In this document: positions 11,166-22,090 of the stretch, piece after piece
Layout of the letters: the number at the start of each line of letters is the position of its first letter
Position numbering within the stretch: position 1 is the stretch's first letter
The notes under the pieces: generated by a model
Told to the model about the DNA's origin: nothing
The model's database searches: none
The model's input: only the letters and a program-made list of their open reading frames with translations
Position numbers and translations under genes: made by a program
Source of the DNA: Ctenosaura bakeri
Lineage: Eukaryota; Chordata; Lepidosauria; Squamata; Iguanidae
Length of the DNA: 64,000 nt
Direction of reading: 5' to 3'
NCBI GenBank assembly: GCA_948474755.1
Contig: CAOLHI010001008.1
Coordinates: 62,001-126,000, forward strand

Positions 11166-12213
11166 GATTAATAAGCTTTGGAAAAGTTTCAAAAGTTTTA
11201 TCCTCTGGGCAAAATTATGCAGGCTTTTTTTTTGTTTTTTTTGGCAGTTTAGGACTTTTTAAAGATTGTGCCAAAAAAAATGTGGAAAATTGTTTTTGTA
11301 CAGAAAATTATGGGTTTTGTGCTAATTACTCTGTTTTCTATACAAAAGTATCTCTTTATTGTTTTATGGTTTTGTGCAAGAAAAAACATTATATTTGCTA
11401 AATGATTTTTTTTTCTTTTACAAAAGTCATGAAATACAGCCTCACATCAGTTCAATTTTTTTTTCTTTCCTTGATGATATTTCTTCATGTGATAAAAGAA
11501 TGAGACAACTTGTGGGATATTCTTTACCTCACTAATTTAACACTTCCATACAACACTTTTAAACCCTTTGCTTAAAAATGGTTATGTGATAAACCTTTCT
11601 GATAAATAGATGGGGACTTGGAGCTTCCTAGGCCAGACATCACAGAGAAGCAACCAATGCTATGGAACCTTGAAGTAAAGTAAAGACACTGAGGACACTT
11701 ATAGGACATGGCTTGGAGAGCCCTTCTGTGGACTGGAGGCAGATTGTTGAACATCTACACCATTCCTGGGAGCTCCAGGTGCCAAATAGTGCAAGCCAAG
11801 TCAATCTCCAGAAAGGTAAATGGCCACCTGATGAACAAGGTATCCTTGTATGGGGGAAAAAAAAAAAAAACACCTTTCAGTTAGACTAGTTCCACTCTGG
11901 TGAGAATTTAAAGCTTCACAATTAAAAATCTTCAGCATCAAACACAAAATGTTGCAATAATGTCTTTGTACCAGGCCTCAGAATTGTGCCTCCAGAAGTA
12001 CTAACTATCCACTGGATAGGGAGGAACACCGTATGTTTAGATGTTGGACTTCCTTTACACCAGGAAGGCAATATCCTCCGGTCCAGCATCTGTACACTCA
12101 TCTTTTTGACCAGCATGAGCTCTATTTTGATGATCCAGTCCTCAAAATGTTGCCACTTGGACGTGATGGTCACCTTTTTTAGTCCCAAGAGAGTCCTTTT
12201 ATCTACTTAGGAA
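11166..12213. other. Unassigned AT-rich sequence
   Basis: Apart from homopolymer T and A runs (for example near 11226-11240 and 11857-11870) nothing is recognisable. The 74- and 88-aa frames around 11922-12210 overlap on opposite strands and match no family that I recognise. Confidence 0.3.
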
Positions 12214-12401
12214 ATTGTTGTTGATGATAAGCGCCATCAAGTTGTTTCTGATGTATGTGGTTTTTTGGCAGGATTTATTCAGAGGGAATTTGGATTGCTT
12301 TCCTCTAACACTGAGAGAGTAGGCTTCCATGGCTAAGAGAAGATTTGAACCCTGTTTTTCCAGAGCTGTAATCTAACATTCAAACTCTACATCACAATAC
12401 T
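12214..12401 (-). mobile_element. tRNA-derived squamate SINE (family B), inverted
   Basis: Read on the minus strand it has the family B order. On the plus strand one sees ATCAAGTTGTTTCTGATGTA, TTGGCAGGATTTATTCAGAG and AGATTTGAACCCTGTTTTTC, the inverse of the tail, body and B box. It is more diverged than the copies at 14843 and 17102. Confidence 0.7.
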
Positions 12402-13957
12402 GAAAGTCATTTCTAGCTTTGACACCCCCCCCCCGCCAATAACATCCCAGCTAAAACAGTTATGTAGAGGCAAAAACCTGGAAAATATTATCCTCCATGA
12501 GCCCAGAACACATGAGAATGTCTCTTTCAGCAAAAGAAATAAGTAAAAAGGAGATGCAAGATGTAAGAGATGAAGTGGAGTGGTGCCATATACAGCTTGG
12601 GCAATGCAGTTTGTCCATCCTTGCTTGAAATCTTACTTTCTCTCCTGTGCTTGTATTTGGACTTCAGATGCCTGTGTCATATTGACTTTGTGTTCGGCCC
12701 TTGCAATAGCCTTCAGATTGATTTTAGTACTAACGCTTGCTAATTTTGTAGTGTCTTTGCTGTCAGATTGCCCAAAGCAAGACAAGGCTGTGTATATTTG
12801 AGACAAAAATCTGCACTGGGTGACTTTCTCTACTGTTAAAAGCTCCCCACCCACTGTGTAGGAGCCTGAAAAATCAGGCTTATAAAACAGGTGATAAGTC
12901 TGATTTGGTGATTTATCATATGGAGAATGTAAATGTATACATACAGATGATTAATGAGGTCTCAGGAAAGTAGCATATTTGCTTTTATTTCATTTGGAAA
13001 TTTTGGGTTTTCTAAGAATGTGGCATATCTTGGGGTATACTCAGAAGGAGAGATGCGGGAGTGAGATACCGTACAAAGGGAAGTGCATTCATAGCCATGA
13101 CAGAACATTGAATTTACATGGGTATGCTGCCATTCCTCTATCAAAAGGGAGAACTGAAGTTAGGCTGGGCAGGCAAGGGGAAGAAATGGAAGTGTTCACC
13201 TCCAGGCTGTGAATTCCAACAGCTTCCTCAATGTCTGATGCTGTCAAAAATACAACTTGCCACCGCTAGATGATTATGCTTAGGAGAGAAAAGCTTTGGG
13301 AAATAATTTTAAAAATATTTTTCAAGGATTCAGAGGATCATTTTCATGCCAAACCAAAAGGAAAGTGTATTCTTATCCACAAGAGAAGATTTTTGTTTAC
13401 CCTCAGATATTTAACCAAGGCCTCTACTTTACCGTTATTGTTAAGGAATTTTCAACTATCAAAATGCTTCATGCCCTTTATTTGAGGGTCAAATTAGGTG
13501 ATATAAACAGCAGCATAATAAGATATAACAAGTGGTGCACTCTTGAGTGGTGAAAAACATCTGTTTGTCCTAGCTCATCCTTTGTCCCACCTATGTATCT
13601 TGCATTCAGTTATGACTTGTTTTTTAATTGGTCATTGAAAGGAAAATGTGGGCTTAATTTGCAAGTCTGATTCCTTGCATATGTAAAGAAACTCTGTTGT
13701 TGGAGGGAAATACAGGTTCCCATCATCCTCTAGAATAACGCTTAGAGTCAACTTGACTACTCTTCAGAAGTAAATCCAATTGCATTCATTGAAATATACT
13801 CCTAGGTAAATATGCGCAAGAGCATAGCCTAAAATAAGTCAGTTTTACTCCCATTCTGTTGATGAATACATACAGTGAGGAAACAATATGCCAAGGGGAA
13901 TTATAATAGAAATAATACTGTTTTTTGAACTAGGGACTTCCTGGTTCACCACTTGAG
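12402..13957. other. Unassigned sequence
   Basis: A C-run lies near 12423-12434. Frames of up to 85 aa occur but have no recognisable domains. No repeat boundary is visible. Confidence 0.3.
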
Positions 13958-14158
13958 GCTCTTTTACACTGCACAATTGTAGCACTGTGATTGCATTTTA
14001 ACTGCTATTTCTACATCCTATGGAATCATGATATTTATTGCTTGGGGATACACTGAGAGATGTATGCCTAAAAATTCCAAATAACTCTCCCTAAACTACA
14101 TATGTCAGGATCCACAATGGTTAAAGTAGAATCATACTGTTAAGACTCTAAAATTCTT
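13958..14158. mobile_element. Old, decayed palindromic MITE, type I
   Basis: The blocks CACTGCACAATTGTAGCACTG, ACATCCTATGGAATCATGAT, ACTCTCCCTAAACTACATAT and GTAGAATCATACTGTTAAGA appear in the same order and spacing as in the younger type I copies, but with many substitutions. Ends are approximate and the TSD is gone. Confidence 0.6.
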
Positions 14159-14842
14159 GTGCTACAGCATCTCCAAAGAGTATAGACAACTCTGCCAAAC
14201 CTTTTCCTGCTTCTGGCATTTTACCTGCACACATTATACCCACATCTTGAAGGCAAAAAACCCAAACACACTGCCTTCTTGTGAAAGCTCAAATATTTGC
14301 AGCAAAGCTGCAGCACTCTAGGAGTTGTTGTTATTGATTCAAGAGGATGAAAAGAATTGTGAGTAATTCAGTGAGTGGCAAGTTATGGGGTTGCCTAGGA
14401 AGCTGCTGAATGCTAATGTAGAAATGGGTGCATGTGCTAATTCTTTATATGTGCCAACATAATGTTCAGTTTATTGACTTTTTTCCCCCTTCAAAATCTT
14501 TCCAGTGTTTGCCAGTCAATGAGTAATATGTACATACACTATGAAAATGAATTGGGAGAAAATGTAAGACCTATTAGACTTGCCAGTTCAGGATAGTCCT
14601 GAGCCCCCAGGTTTCTGGGACAAAATCTAAGATTTAATGATAACCCCTGCCAATGTCATTAAATGTACTGCACTAAGTACCAACAACAACTTCTCACAGC
14701 TCATCACCCAAACTCCCTCATAGACACAGAACATTTTTTTTCTGATTGGAAATTAGAACCAAAATCGTAGCTAAAGGAGCTGTTCCCAGATTAAAGTGAA
14801 ATGAGGAGACCACCCCATCTCACGTGCTTAGGGAGATAGGAT

Positions 14843-15061
14843 TTGTTGTGTGCCTTCAAGCTGTTTCTAGCTTATAGTGACCCTATCATGGGGTCTTCTT
14901 GGCAAAATTTATTCAGATGGGGTATGCCATTGCCTTCCTCTGAAGCTGAGAAAGTGTGATTTGTGCAAGGTCACCCAGTGAGTTTCTGCAGCCAAGCAGG
15001 GGCATGAACCCTAGTCTCCAGAGCTTCAGTCCGGTGCTCAAACCATTGTACTGCACTGGCT
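14843..15061 (-). mobile_element. tRNA-derived squamate SINE (family B), inverted, nested
   Basis: The plus strand reads TTGTTGTGTGCCTTCAAGCT, ATGGGGTCTTCTTGGCAAAA, GCCATTGCCTTCCTCTGAAG, CAAGGTCACCCAGTGAGTTT and CTCCAGAGCTTCAGTCCGGT, the complete family B order in reverse. It interrupts repeat copy 1, which continues on both sides. Confidence 0.85.
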
Positions 15062-15311
15062 TTCAGAGTGATGGGATAAGCAAAATAAGAGCAAAATGGA
15101 AGATCATCCCTGACATCACAATGATTGGAAGGGAAGGAGGAAGCTAACTAAGTAAATATAGACCTCCAGAGACTCTTTGCAAGTAGCAACAACAAATCAA
15201 TTAACCCTTGCAAATTGTTTCAGGGAGCTGGGCACCTCCCCTCCCCAAAAAAATAAAAACTGGAGAATTTGCACCATTGTCTTCCACCTGGAATTGACCC
15301 ACCAAAACTGT

Positions 15312-15806
15312 TGTTATGCCCTGCCTTGAAGACCCTGACAGTGAGGAGGAGGGTTCTGAATCTGAGACAGAAGTTTGCCCAGGGGAATGGGAAAACAATC
15401 AGAAGCAGGGGGGACAAAGCAATGCAGACTTCTACCTTGTTGAAAAGACAAGGTGAGAAAGAAGGCCTTGGGCGTTCAGCTCCTTTATGTAACAAACAAG
15501 CTTTAATGAGGGAACAGGTGTGGCAAGAACATTAGCCTATAAAAGGCAAAAGCTGGCCCATCTCCTCTGGGTTGATAACTGATCTTTCCAGTGGTTGAAG
15601 TCTTGTGCCATGTCTTCCTCAATTGCAACTTTCTTGGACCTTTGCTTGCCTGATGCTGATTTGGATTTGCCCTTGTGGATTTGTCTGCTTTCAGACTTTG
15701 AATTCCTGATCTGAATTTTGTTTGAATGACTCCCTGTCTCTGCTGTGAGTAAAGCTCTACTCTGCCAGTCTGCTAGTTGACTGTCTGATCTCTCTTGGAC
15801 ATGACA
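15312..15806 (+). mobile_element. Solo LTR (495 bp) of an LTR retroelement
   Basis: The segment begins TGTTATGCCCTGCC and ends GGACATGACA, with canonical TG…CA ends. The flanks are ACTGT (15307-15311) and ACTGG (15807-15811). The uninterrupted copy 2 of the host repeat reads AAAACTGGAGA at this point, so the duplicated target was probably ACTGG with one later change. A TATA box TATAAAA lies at 15538-15544 and an AGTAAA polyadenylation-like signal at 15748-15753, in the right order for U3-R-U5 on the plus strand. No internal retroelement sequence adjoins it. The superfamily (Gypsy or endogenous retrovirus) cannot be decided. Confidence 0.7.
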
Positions 15807-15845
15807 ACTGGAAATTCAGGTTGGGTTTTTAGGTCTGGCAAACTT

Positions 15846-16300
15846 AAGCCCCATTCAGGCACACTTTCCTCCTCAAGATGAGAATCTTGTAAAGAAAGCA
15901 ATTCAGATACATTGACCAGCCTCATCTCCCTGTCCTGTCCTCTTAACCCTGCATGCTTATCTATATGGAGGAACCTGTTGTTCTTCCAGGGACTCTTTAT
16001 TTGATTTAAAATCCATACAGTTTAACTCAGTTAAGGATACAAGAAGAATCCAGCTCGATAAGAGCAAATGCCTATATACTCCCACATTCCTGAAGTTTTT
16101 CTAAGACCATTGCAAACTATTGGTATTGACTATAAAAACCTTTGATAGCTTGGAACCACAGCATCTCAATAAAGAACAATCTTTTTTTTTTCTCCATGCA
16201 AACCTGCTGAGCTTCTTTGACCAACATTTGAAGTTCTTTGTAGGAAGCCAGGAAAACAGAATGCATATGCGGCAATCTACATTCCTCATCCAAAAAGGCT
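15846..16300. other. Unassigned sequence between two repeat copies
   Basis: The small frames of 60 to 92 aa at 16101-16395 overlap on opposite strands, and the longest runs into repeat copy 2. I see no domain. Confidence 0.3.
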
Positions 16301-16853
16301 AGGGTTGCCAGTTCATTCTGGCCAAAACCTGAGACCTGGAGACAGCCCCTGGTGGTGTCTTTAAGCATTAAGTACCAACCACAGTTGCTCACCACACATT
16401 ATTCAAGCATACGCACATAAATCATATGTGTTCCAGTTTGGAAATTAAGACAGATGACTTAGCTAAAGGAGATGGTCCAGGATCAAGATGAAGAGGGAGG
16501 CTTGTTCTTTCTCATTTACTTAGTGACACGGAATAAGGAACATTTAATCTAGTTTACTTGATTCTATCCAAATGAGGGAAATCACTGAGCAGAGTAGAGG
16601 ATGAGCCTGGAAGAGAAGGAAGAAGCTAACTAAAAAGCTATAATGACACCTTGCAGCAACAAATCAATTAAGCCTTGTAAAATTGTTAACAAGCTTCTGC
16701 TCTAATAGATGTGCTGGAAATGTGCTCTTAGCCCTTTCCTCATGCCCAGAGCTGAACTCACCTAAACTAGATAATGTTCACCCTTAACTTCTGCCTGGAG
16801 ATGACACACAAAAACTGGAGACTCATGGCCAAGTCCCAAGATTTGGCAACACT
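16301..16853 (+). mobile_element. Unclassified interspersed repeat, copy 2, without insertions
   Basis: The ends AGGGTTGCCA and TTGGCAACACT are inverted repeats of about 9 bp. It is the uninterrupted counterpart of copy 1 at 14576-15845 and shows what that copy looked like before the SINE and LTR entered. The element lies about 450 bp downstream of copy 1 in the same orientation. Confidence 0.65.
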
Positions 16854-17101
16854 GAAAAAATGCCTAACAACAATAAATATGCCTTCATGAGTTTTCAAGA
16901 AGGAAATACAAAATTCAGTTCTAGAGATAAGAGTAAACACATCAGAACAGTGCATATTAATATAATGAACAATTATTAAACATATAGCTGGATTTCAATA
17001 GCAGTTCTGTGCTACTGGAAGGGAAAAGATGGGAAAAGATTTTACTGGAGAAGAAGGAGGCATAAGGACCTGAGGTTTTATTATTATTATTTCATTTCAT
17101 T

Positions 17102-17290
17102 TTGTTGTTGTTATGTGCCTTCAAGTCATTTCCAATGTATGGAAACCCTAAAGCGAACCTATCACAGAGCTTGCTTGGGTTGAGAGTATGTGACCACCCA
17201 CTCTCACCCAATGGGTTTCCATGGCCAAGCAGGAACTGAACTCTGGTCCCCAGGGTTGTGGTCCAGTGGTCAAACCACTATACCATGCTG
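17102..17290 (-). mobile_element. tRNA-derived squamate SINE (family B), inverted
   Basis: The plus strand reads TTATGTGCCTTCAAGTCATT, CCTATCACAGAGCTTGCTTG, CTCACCCAATGGGTTTCCAT and GGTGGTCAAACCACTATACC-like sequence (17270-17285), the inverse of tail, body and head. About 50 bp seem to be missing from the middle relative to 14843-15061. Confidence 0.8.
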
Positions 17291-18524
17291 TTCAATACCC
17301 AATATGAAATCTGATTTCAGCCTAAGAAAAACATAACAACATTCATCAGTTACACTTTTGCACCTATTTTAATATCTATAATTGCACATTACTGAACTAA
17401 TGTCTTTCTGTTGTCTTTACCACAACTTTACTTGCCCTTTCGGGCTCACATGAAGTTTCAGAAAACATTCCTCTGATTCTTCACCTTCTCCAATCTATTC
17501 TTAAATATATTACCAGTGATTTTTTTTTTTTCTGGCTTCAATGTGTCAGAGGTCTGATAGGCAAGGCTTTATTTCAAAGGTAGTGCCCATGGTGAAGCTA
17601 GCATCCTTGAACTTGATAGGCAATTGAAGAGGATCTCTGTGTTTCAGCATGCTACTGGGGAAAAAAAAACTCTTATGGATGAAATATTCCTTATAGAGGC
17701 GGTTTACCTTTGATACAATTGTTTCTCCATAGAGAACTACTTCTCAGTTCTTTCAGTGGCTGGAATTACTGAAATATATATTCGTAAGTCATCTTATACA
17801 AGCAGGATGAATTCACTATGGTGCAGTAATATATTCTGCTGATTGCAGCAGGAGCAGAGCTGCACATACAACAATGCTGTGTATTGCAGGTGCAGTGGCA
17901 CATCATGCCTGTGTACTGTGAACTGAGTTTGTGCATTTATACAATCATACCTAATCACTAATGTGTTGCACAATGCAACTGTTCTGCATGGGAGTTGCAT
18001 GGTATTGGCACTGTATATCTCTGCATGAGAATATTTATGCTATACTGAGGGAATCCTGGATTGCAACAAATGTCATATAATGTACAATTTTTAAGACAGC
18101 TTGCAATCATTTGTTAGAGAGTCGACTTAATCATGCACAGTGCAACCACAGTTGCTGCATTCATAGTATTCTGTTAGATTTTGCACAAGAAGCTGGCTAG
18201 TCACTGCATGGACAGAATTATGGCCTAGTTAGGCCATTGCTATTCAGTATGCAATATATGTTTTCTTATGTTTTTCCAAGTAGCAATGGGTAAGGAGTTT
18301 CTTGATACACATTTTTAGTCTGATCCACAGAAAATTCATGCTTTGTGTAAATTAGCACAGACAAAGATGTCAGTTGTTGACATAAATTCATTCAGTTTTC
18401 AAGCTTGTGGAGCATCTCCCAAAAGACAAGAAAATGTGTTTCAAAACATGGTCATATTTTAAAGAAAACATTTCAGAAAGCAAATGTATTTGAAAAAATA
18501 TATTCAACATGTTTGTTGCTTTTT
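17291..18524. other. Unassigned AT-rich sequence
   Basis: No repeat family or coding frame is recognised. Frames at 17794-18000 (-) and 18388-18624 (-) have no domain, and the latter runs into the BovB fragment. Confidence 0.3.
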
Positions 18525-18975
18525 TCCTGTTGTCAGGACAGCTTTGACTTATGGCAACCCTATGAATGCGAGATTTCCCAAAGATCCTCTTATTGGTAGC
18601 CTTGCTTAGTATTTGCAAAGCCAAGGCCGTGGCTTCCTTGACTGAGTCAATGTCTGTAATGTGGTTTCCTCTTTTCCTATGGATTTCACTTTCACATTTT
18701 TATTTTCAGTGATTCATGCAATGTTTTTTCATAACGTGCCTCGAATATGTTTAGTCATTTTGTTTAGTCATTTTGGCTTTTATAAGAGTTTTATTTGTTT
18801 TTCTGAACTCTTTATGATTCTTCTCCAGCCCCATGTTTCAAATGAGTTGACTTCCCTCCCCATTAATTTGCCTCCTTGTCCAGCTTTCACATTTGCACAT
18901 ACAGATTCTAAAAACTTTGGCATGGATGACACTGACTTTGGTGTTCAGTGATACAAAGATCTCATGAAGTTCTTA
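18525..18975 (-). mobile_element. RTE/BovB-type LINE fragment, inverted
   Basis: On the plus strand TTTGACTTATGGCAACCCTA, AGATTTCCCAAAGATCCTCT, GTGGCTTCCTTGACTGAGTC and GTAATGTGGTTTCCTCTTTTC (split at 20) reverse the same BovB 3' coding blocks seen sense at 6890-7040. Further on, TTTCAAATGAGTTGACTTCC, GTCCAGCTTTCACATTTGCA and CTTTGGTGTTCAGTGATACA continue in the antisense of the RT C-terminal part. It extends about 200 bp further into the RT region than the copy at 6830. Confidence 0.75.
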
Positions 18976-19275
18976 TAGCTGTCCTTGCAAGTCTGAGGCC
19001 ATTTCTGCACTGGATTGTTATAGCACGATGATTCTACTTGCAACGTCCTATGGAATCCTGAGGTTTGCAGTTTCAGGAGGGGCTGGCTGTGTTACCCTGA
19101 AAACTGGGGTCCCGTGAGGGACACCAGACTTGCCAATTAAAAAGGATCAAGATGGGGAAATTAGAACTCAGAGCACTGGTTTGACATGCGAGAGGCAGGA
19201 TAACTTAGCGAGACCTTGTAACCCAACGTCTATGGCTTCCGGGCAATGAGGAGGCCAGGTTACAATGATAACAAC

Positions 19276-19281
19276 TTTATT
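19276..19281 (-). terminator. Polyadenylation signal AATAAA in the solo LTR
   Basis: TTTATT on the plus strand is AATAAA on the minus strand, downstream of the LTR TATA box in the LTR's own orientation. Confidence 0.5.
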
Positions 19282-19510
19282 AAACAAAAGCAAGGTAAAT
19301 CAAACACACACACGCTAACTAACCAAAGGAATGAGGAGGAGAGACTTGGGGAACAGCGGGTGATACAACACCTGATCGCGATGTCCTGTAGAATCTGGAG
19401 TGATGAATGATGGGGCTCAGTGCTGGGTGCTGAGGGGAACCCTTGAATCAACTGGCAGCAAGTTGGGATGGCAGTTCAAGAGGAACCAACGAGGTCCCAA
19501 AATGGGGACT

Positions 19511-19517
19511 TTTTATA
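19511..19517 (-). promoter_or_regulatory. TATA box of the solo LTR
   Basis: TTTTATA on the plus strand reads TATAAAA on the minus strand. It lies about 416 bp inside the LTR from its 5' end, consistent with the end of a U3 region. Confidence 0.5.
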
Positions 19518-20064
19518 GGGTGAAACATGCCTGGCGGCTATGGCAAACCAAGTAGGGAACAAAAGAGTTTTGGCACTAGACAAAAAGATCTGGTGACGTC
19601 ACTGTCAGCAGGATTGGATTAACATTGAAAGACAAAAGAGTGGCCGGTGAGCTGATGGTCTTCTCCAAAGGGGTGGTTTGGCGGGAAACTGCGCCGCTAT
19701 TGTGGAGTATGGTTATGGGTGTCCCCTGAAGCTACGTGAGACTTGGGAAATGCTTGCTTGACTGGGGAATGGAATTTGAACAATTAGTCAGCCGCAGCCA
19801 GTACGTGCTTGTTTCAAAAACCAACCCAAACACGTGCAGCGGGGCCGCTGAGCGTGGTCTAGCCAGGGCCGAATTAAGTGATATCAAAGCGATATCGGGG
19901 AGTCCCTTCCTGGGTCCCATAGCCGTCATAACAGCTGGTCGGCCCCTCCTGGAACTGCAAACCCCAGGATTCCATAGGATGTTGCAAGTGGAATCATCGT
20001 GCTATAACGGTCCAGTGCGGAAATGCCTTGAGTCTTCCTCTGACATTTCTACATAAGGGGTCCA

Positions 20065-20178
20065 GCAAAGTAATAGCAATCAATCAATAGCAATAGCATT
20101 TATTTCTATACCACTTATCAACTGAGTGTTATCTAAGCGGTTTACAATGTATTTTTAGCTAATTGCCCCCAACAAGTG
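20065..20178 (-). mobile_element. Family A SINE, 3' part, inverted
   Basis: The plus strand reads AATAGCAATAGCATTTATTT, ACCACTTATCAACTGAGTG and AGCGGTTTACAATG, the inverse of the tail at 10440-10550 (tgtaaactgcttagag … ctattgctattgc). The tRNA-like head is missing. Confidence 0.75.
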
Positions 20179-20422
20179 ATCACTGTGAGTTTGGGCCAAT
20201 GTGTAATGGGTTATGATGCACATTGGGCACTCCCAGTGCCCATCCAGACAATGACTAGGGACTGCCAGTGCACATTTGTAGAGCCTGACATGTATCAGAA
20301 CACTCTTGCCAATGTCCTCGACCTCTGCAGTTCACTAGGAGGGTTCCATCGTGTCTCTGCTATGTAGCTAAGTGTGTGTAAAGTTACCCAATATAGACTG
20401 TGATATGGAATCACAGCCTTTG

Positions 20423-20622
20423 TCCATTTCCGCCTTATGCTGCTATAGTGCTATTATTCCACTTTCAACCTCCTGTGGAATTCTGGGGTTTGTCATTTCC
20501 TGAGGCCAAAGAGCTCTCTGGCTGAGAAGTCTAAATGCCCCTCCCTAAATTGCAAACCCCAGGATCCCATAGGGTGTTTAAACTGGAACAACGGCACTAT
20601 AACAGTGTAGTGTAGAAATGGC
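20423..20622. mobile_element. Palindromic MITE, type I, exact TSD CTTTG
   Basis: The arms TCCATTTCCGCC … CCACTTTCAACCTCCTGTGG and CAGTGTAGTGTAGAAATGGC are inverted, with the central unpaired part containing GAGGCCAAAGAGCTCTCTGG. CTTTG is present at 20418-20422 and 20623-20627. Confidence 0.9.
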
Positions 20623-21348
20623 CTTTGTAATTGAATCATTATTGTGACTGTTGTCATAATTGCCATTAGTCTACCTGGCTGTGTAACAGCATCTTTCTTT
20701 GGTGCTAGAAGCCCACAAAAAGCATAGCCAAAGACATCTTGAAACAAGCTTAATGCAGGTGGACAGCTGGTAATATTGATGCACTTATCTGGAGGCTGAG
20801 TTACAGTCAAAAATGCAGCACAGTGGTTAACCAACGTAATAACATCAGACAAGTGGCCAATGCCTTTTTCTTGTTACATGTTGACTCACTCTATAATATG
20901 AAGGAATCTCTTTTCTCTGACTCATCTCATCTCTTACTCATTTCAACATCTACATGAAGTCAATATTGCACTGAAATGTTATGAGAATGCCCAAAGCATA
21001 TCTTTTTAGGCACTTTTTTATTTTCCTAAACATACAGTACATTGATATATTCTTTGACAATTTATGCTTTAAGCACTGTTTAATATTTTATATGCTTTTT
21101 TTTGTACTATAAATACCAAGTTTTATATGTCCTGCTAGAAAAATCATCATTTTAATAGATGAAGCTATGATATTTAATTTTTTACATACATACATAAATA
21201 CTAGGTTCTGTCTGATGTTCAGTGGATCCTGGGAAGACAGTGAAAATCCTGAACTGATTCCATGGGAGTGATAGACTTGTTGTAAAATGGAAATGCTATT
21301 AAATGCTCTGCTGATTCATGTTTGAGCCTTCAGCTTCTTCCAACTGGG
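20623..21348. other. Unassigned sequence between two MITEs
   Basis: A 119-aa minus frame (20493-20852) runs out of the neighbouring MITE and is therefore not a gene. The rest is AT-rich without recognisable repeats. Confidence 0.35.
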
Positions 21349-21548
21349 GCCATTTCCACATTACACTGTTATAGTGCCATTATTCCACTTTCAACATCCT
21401 GTGGAATTCTGGGGTTTGCAGTTTAGGGAGAGGCATTGAGAATTCTCAGTCAGAGAGCTCTTTGGCTTCAGAAAACTACAAACCCCTGAATTCCACAGGA
21501 GGTTGAAAGTGGAATAATAGCATTATAACAGTGTAGTGTGGAAATGGC
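21349..21548. mobile_element. Palindromic MITE, type I, exact TSD CTGGG
   Basis: Nearly perfect arms: GCCATTTCCACATTACACTG against CAGTGTAGTGTGGAAATGGC, and CCACTTTCAACATCCTGTGG against CCACAGGAGGTTGAAAGTGG. CTGGG flanks both sides (21344-21348 and 21549-21553). This is the cleanest copy for defining the ends. Confidence 0.93.
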
Positions 21549-21914
21549 CTGGGTCCTATTCTCCACTTAAAGAAGTGGTTTGTAGTTTAGGGGTGCCCAC
21601 CAATCTACTGCTGCTTTTTAAATTAAACTGAAGCTTTTGGTAAAGAACTCTTGGCAATTTATGGGCCAGCAAACAGGAGACATGCAAAGCAAGGCAGAGA
21701 TTCTCAGTCTTAGGTGAGTTGGGCTTACCTAACTGTACAAGGAGTTTGTGGATTGTTCTCCTTTTCAGCCATGTTTGTTTCTTTTCTTGTTTGTTTTTTT
21801 TGGAAATGCCTTACTAATGCTCCATGTGGACATTCCAGGAAATGTGACAGGGCTAGGAGACTACTGAATGTCCCACATGAGAATCTCTTATAGCTTTAAG
21901 TAGCAGCCAGGGAC

Positions 21915-22090
21915 AATTATTATTATTAATTATTATTATCCTGCCTTTATTCCAGCTTGAGACTCAAGCTTACAACAGTTAAACCAGACATAATTAAAAA
22001 TTAACACCATACATAAGATCAATTGAACTATAATAAAATATGAAACTAGTCATAAAAATTAAAACAACAACAAATAAAAGTTCAGCACAT
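21915..22090 (-). mobile_element. L2-type LINE 3' end, inverted
   Basis: ATTATTATTATCCTGCCTTTATTCC (split at 20), followed by GACTCAAGCTTACAACAG and an A-rich stretch, is the inverse of the L2-type end (…cttgagtc…aggcgggataaataataataat). Only the last 170 bp or so are visible. Confidence 0.5.

Larger units (their letters stand above)
14576..15845 (+). mobile_element. Unclassified interspersed repeat, copy 1, with nested SINE and solo LTR
   Basis: The start AGACTTGCCAGTTCA and the end TCTGGCAAACTT are inverted relatives. The body matches copy 2 at 16301-16853: TTGGAAATTAGAACC against TTTGGAAATTAAGAC, GAGGAAGCTAACTAA against GAAGAAGCTAACTAA, and AGCAACAACAAATCAATTAA against GCAGCAACAAATCAATTAAG. 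Two later insertions interrupt it: a family B SINE at 14843-15061 and an LTR at 15312-15806. The short inverted ends suggest a DNA transposon, class unknown. Confidence 0.65.
19090..19933 (-). mobile_element. Solo LTR (844 bp) in minus orientation, with TSD GCTG
   Basis: The plus strand runs from TGTTACCCTGAAAACTGG to GCCGTCATAACA, with TG…CA ends, and is flanked by GCTG at 19086-19089 and 19934-19937. Promoter and polyadenylation signals lie on the minus strand: TATAAAA at 19517-19511 and AATAAA at 19281-19276, about 236 bp apart in the correct order. It is GC-richer than its surroundings. No gag, pol or env sequence flanks it, so it is the usual product of recombination between two LTRs. 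Frames of 65 and 106 aa in it are not genes. Gypsy or endogenous retroviral origin cannot be told apart here. Confidence 0.75.
18998..20026. mobile_element. Palindromic MITE, type I, split by a solo LTR
   Basis: The left arm 18998-19089 (GCCATTTCTGCACTGGATTG … GTTTCAGGAGGGGCTGG) and the right arm 19934-20026 (GGCCCCTCCTGGAACTGCAA … GGTCCAGTGCGGAAATG) are inverted copies. Without the LTR the element would be about 185 bp and closely match 59591-59768. The left flank is CTGAG and the right flank CTTGAG, suggesting a slightly altered 5-bp TSD. Confidence 0.8.
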
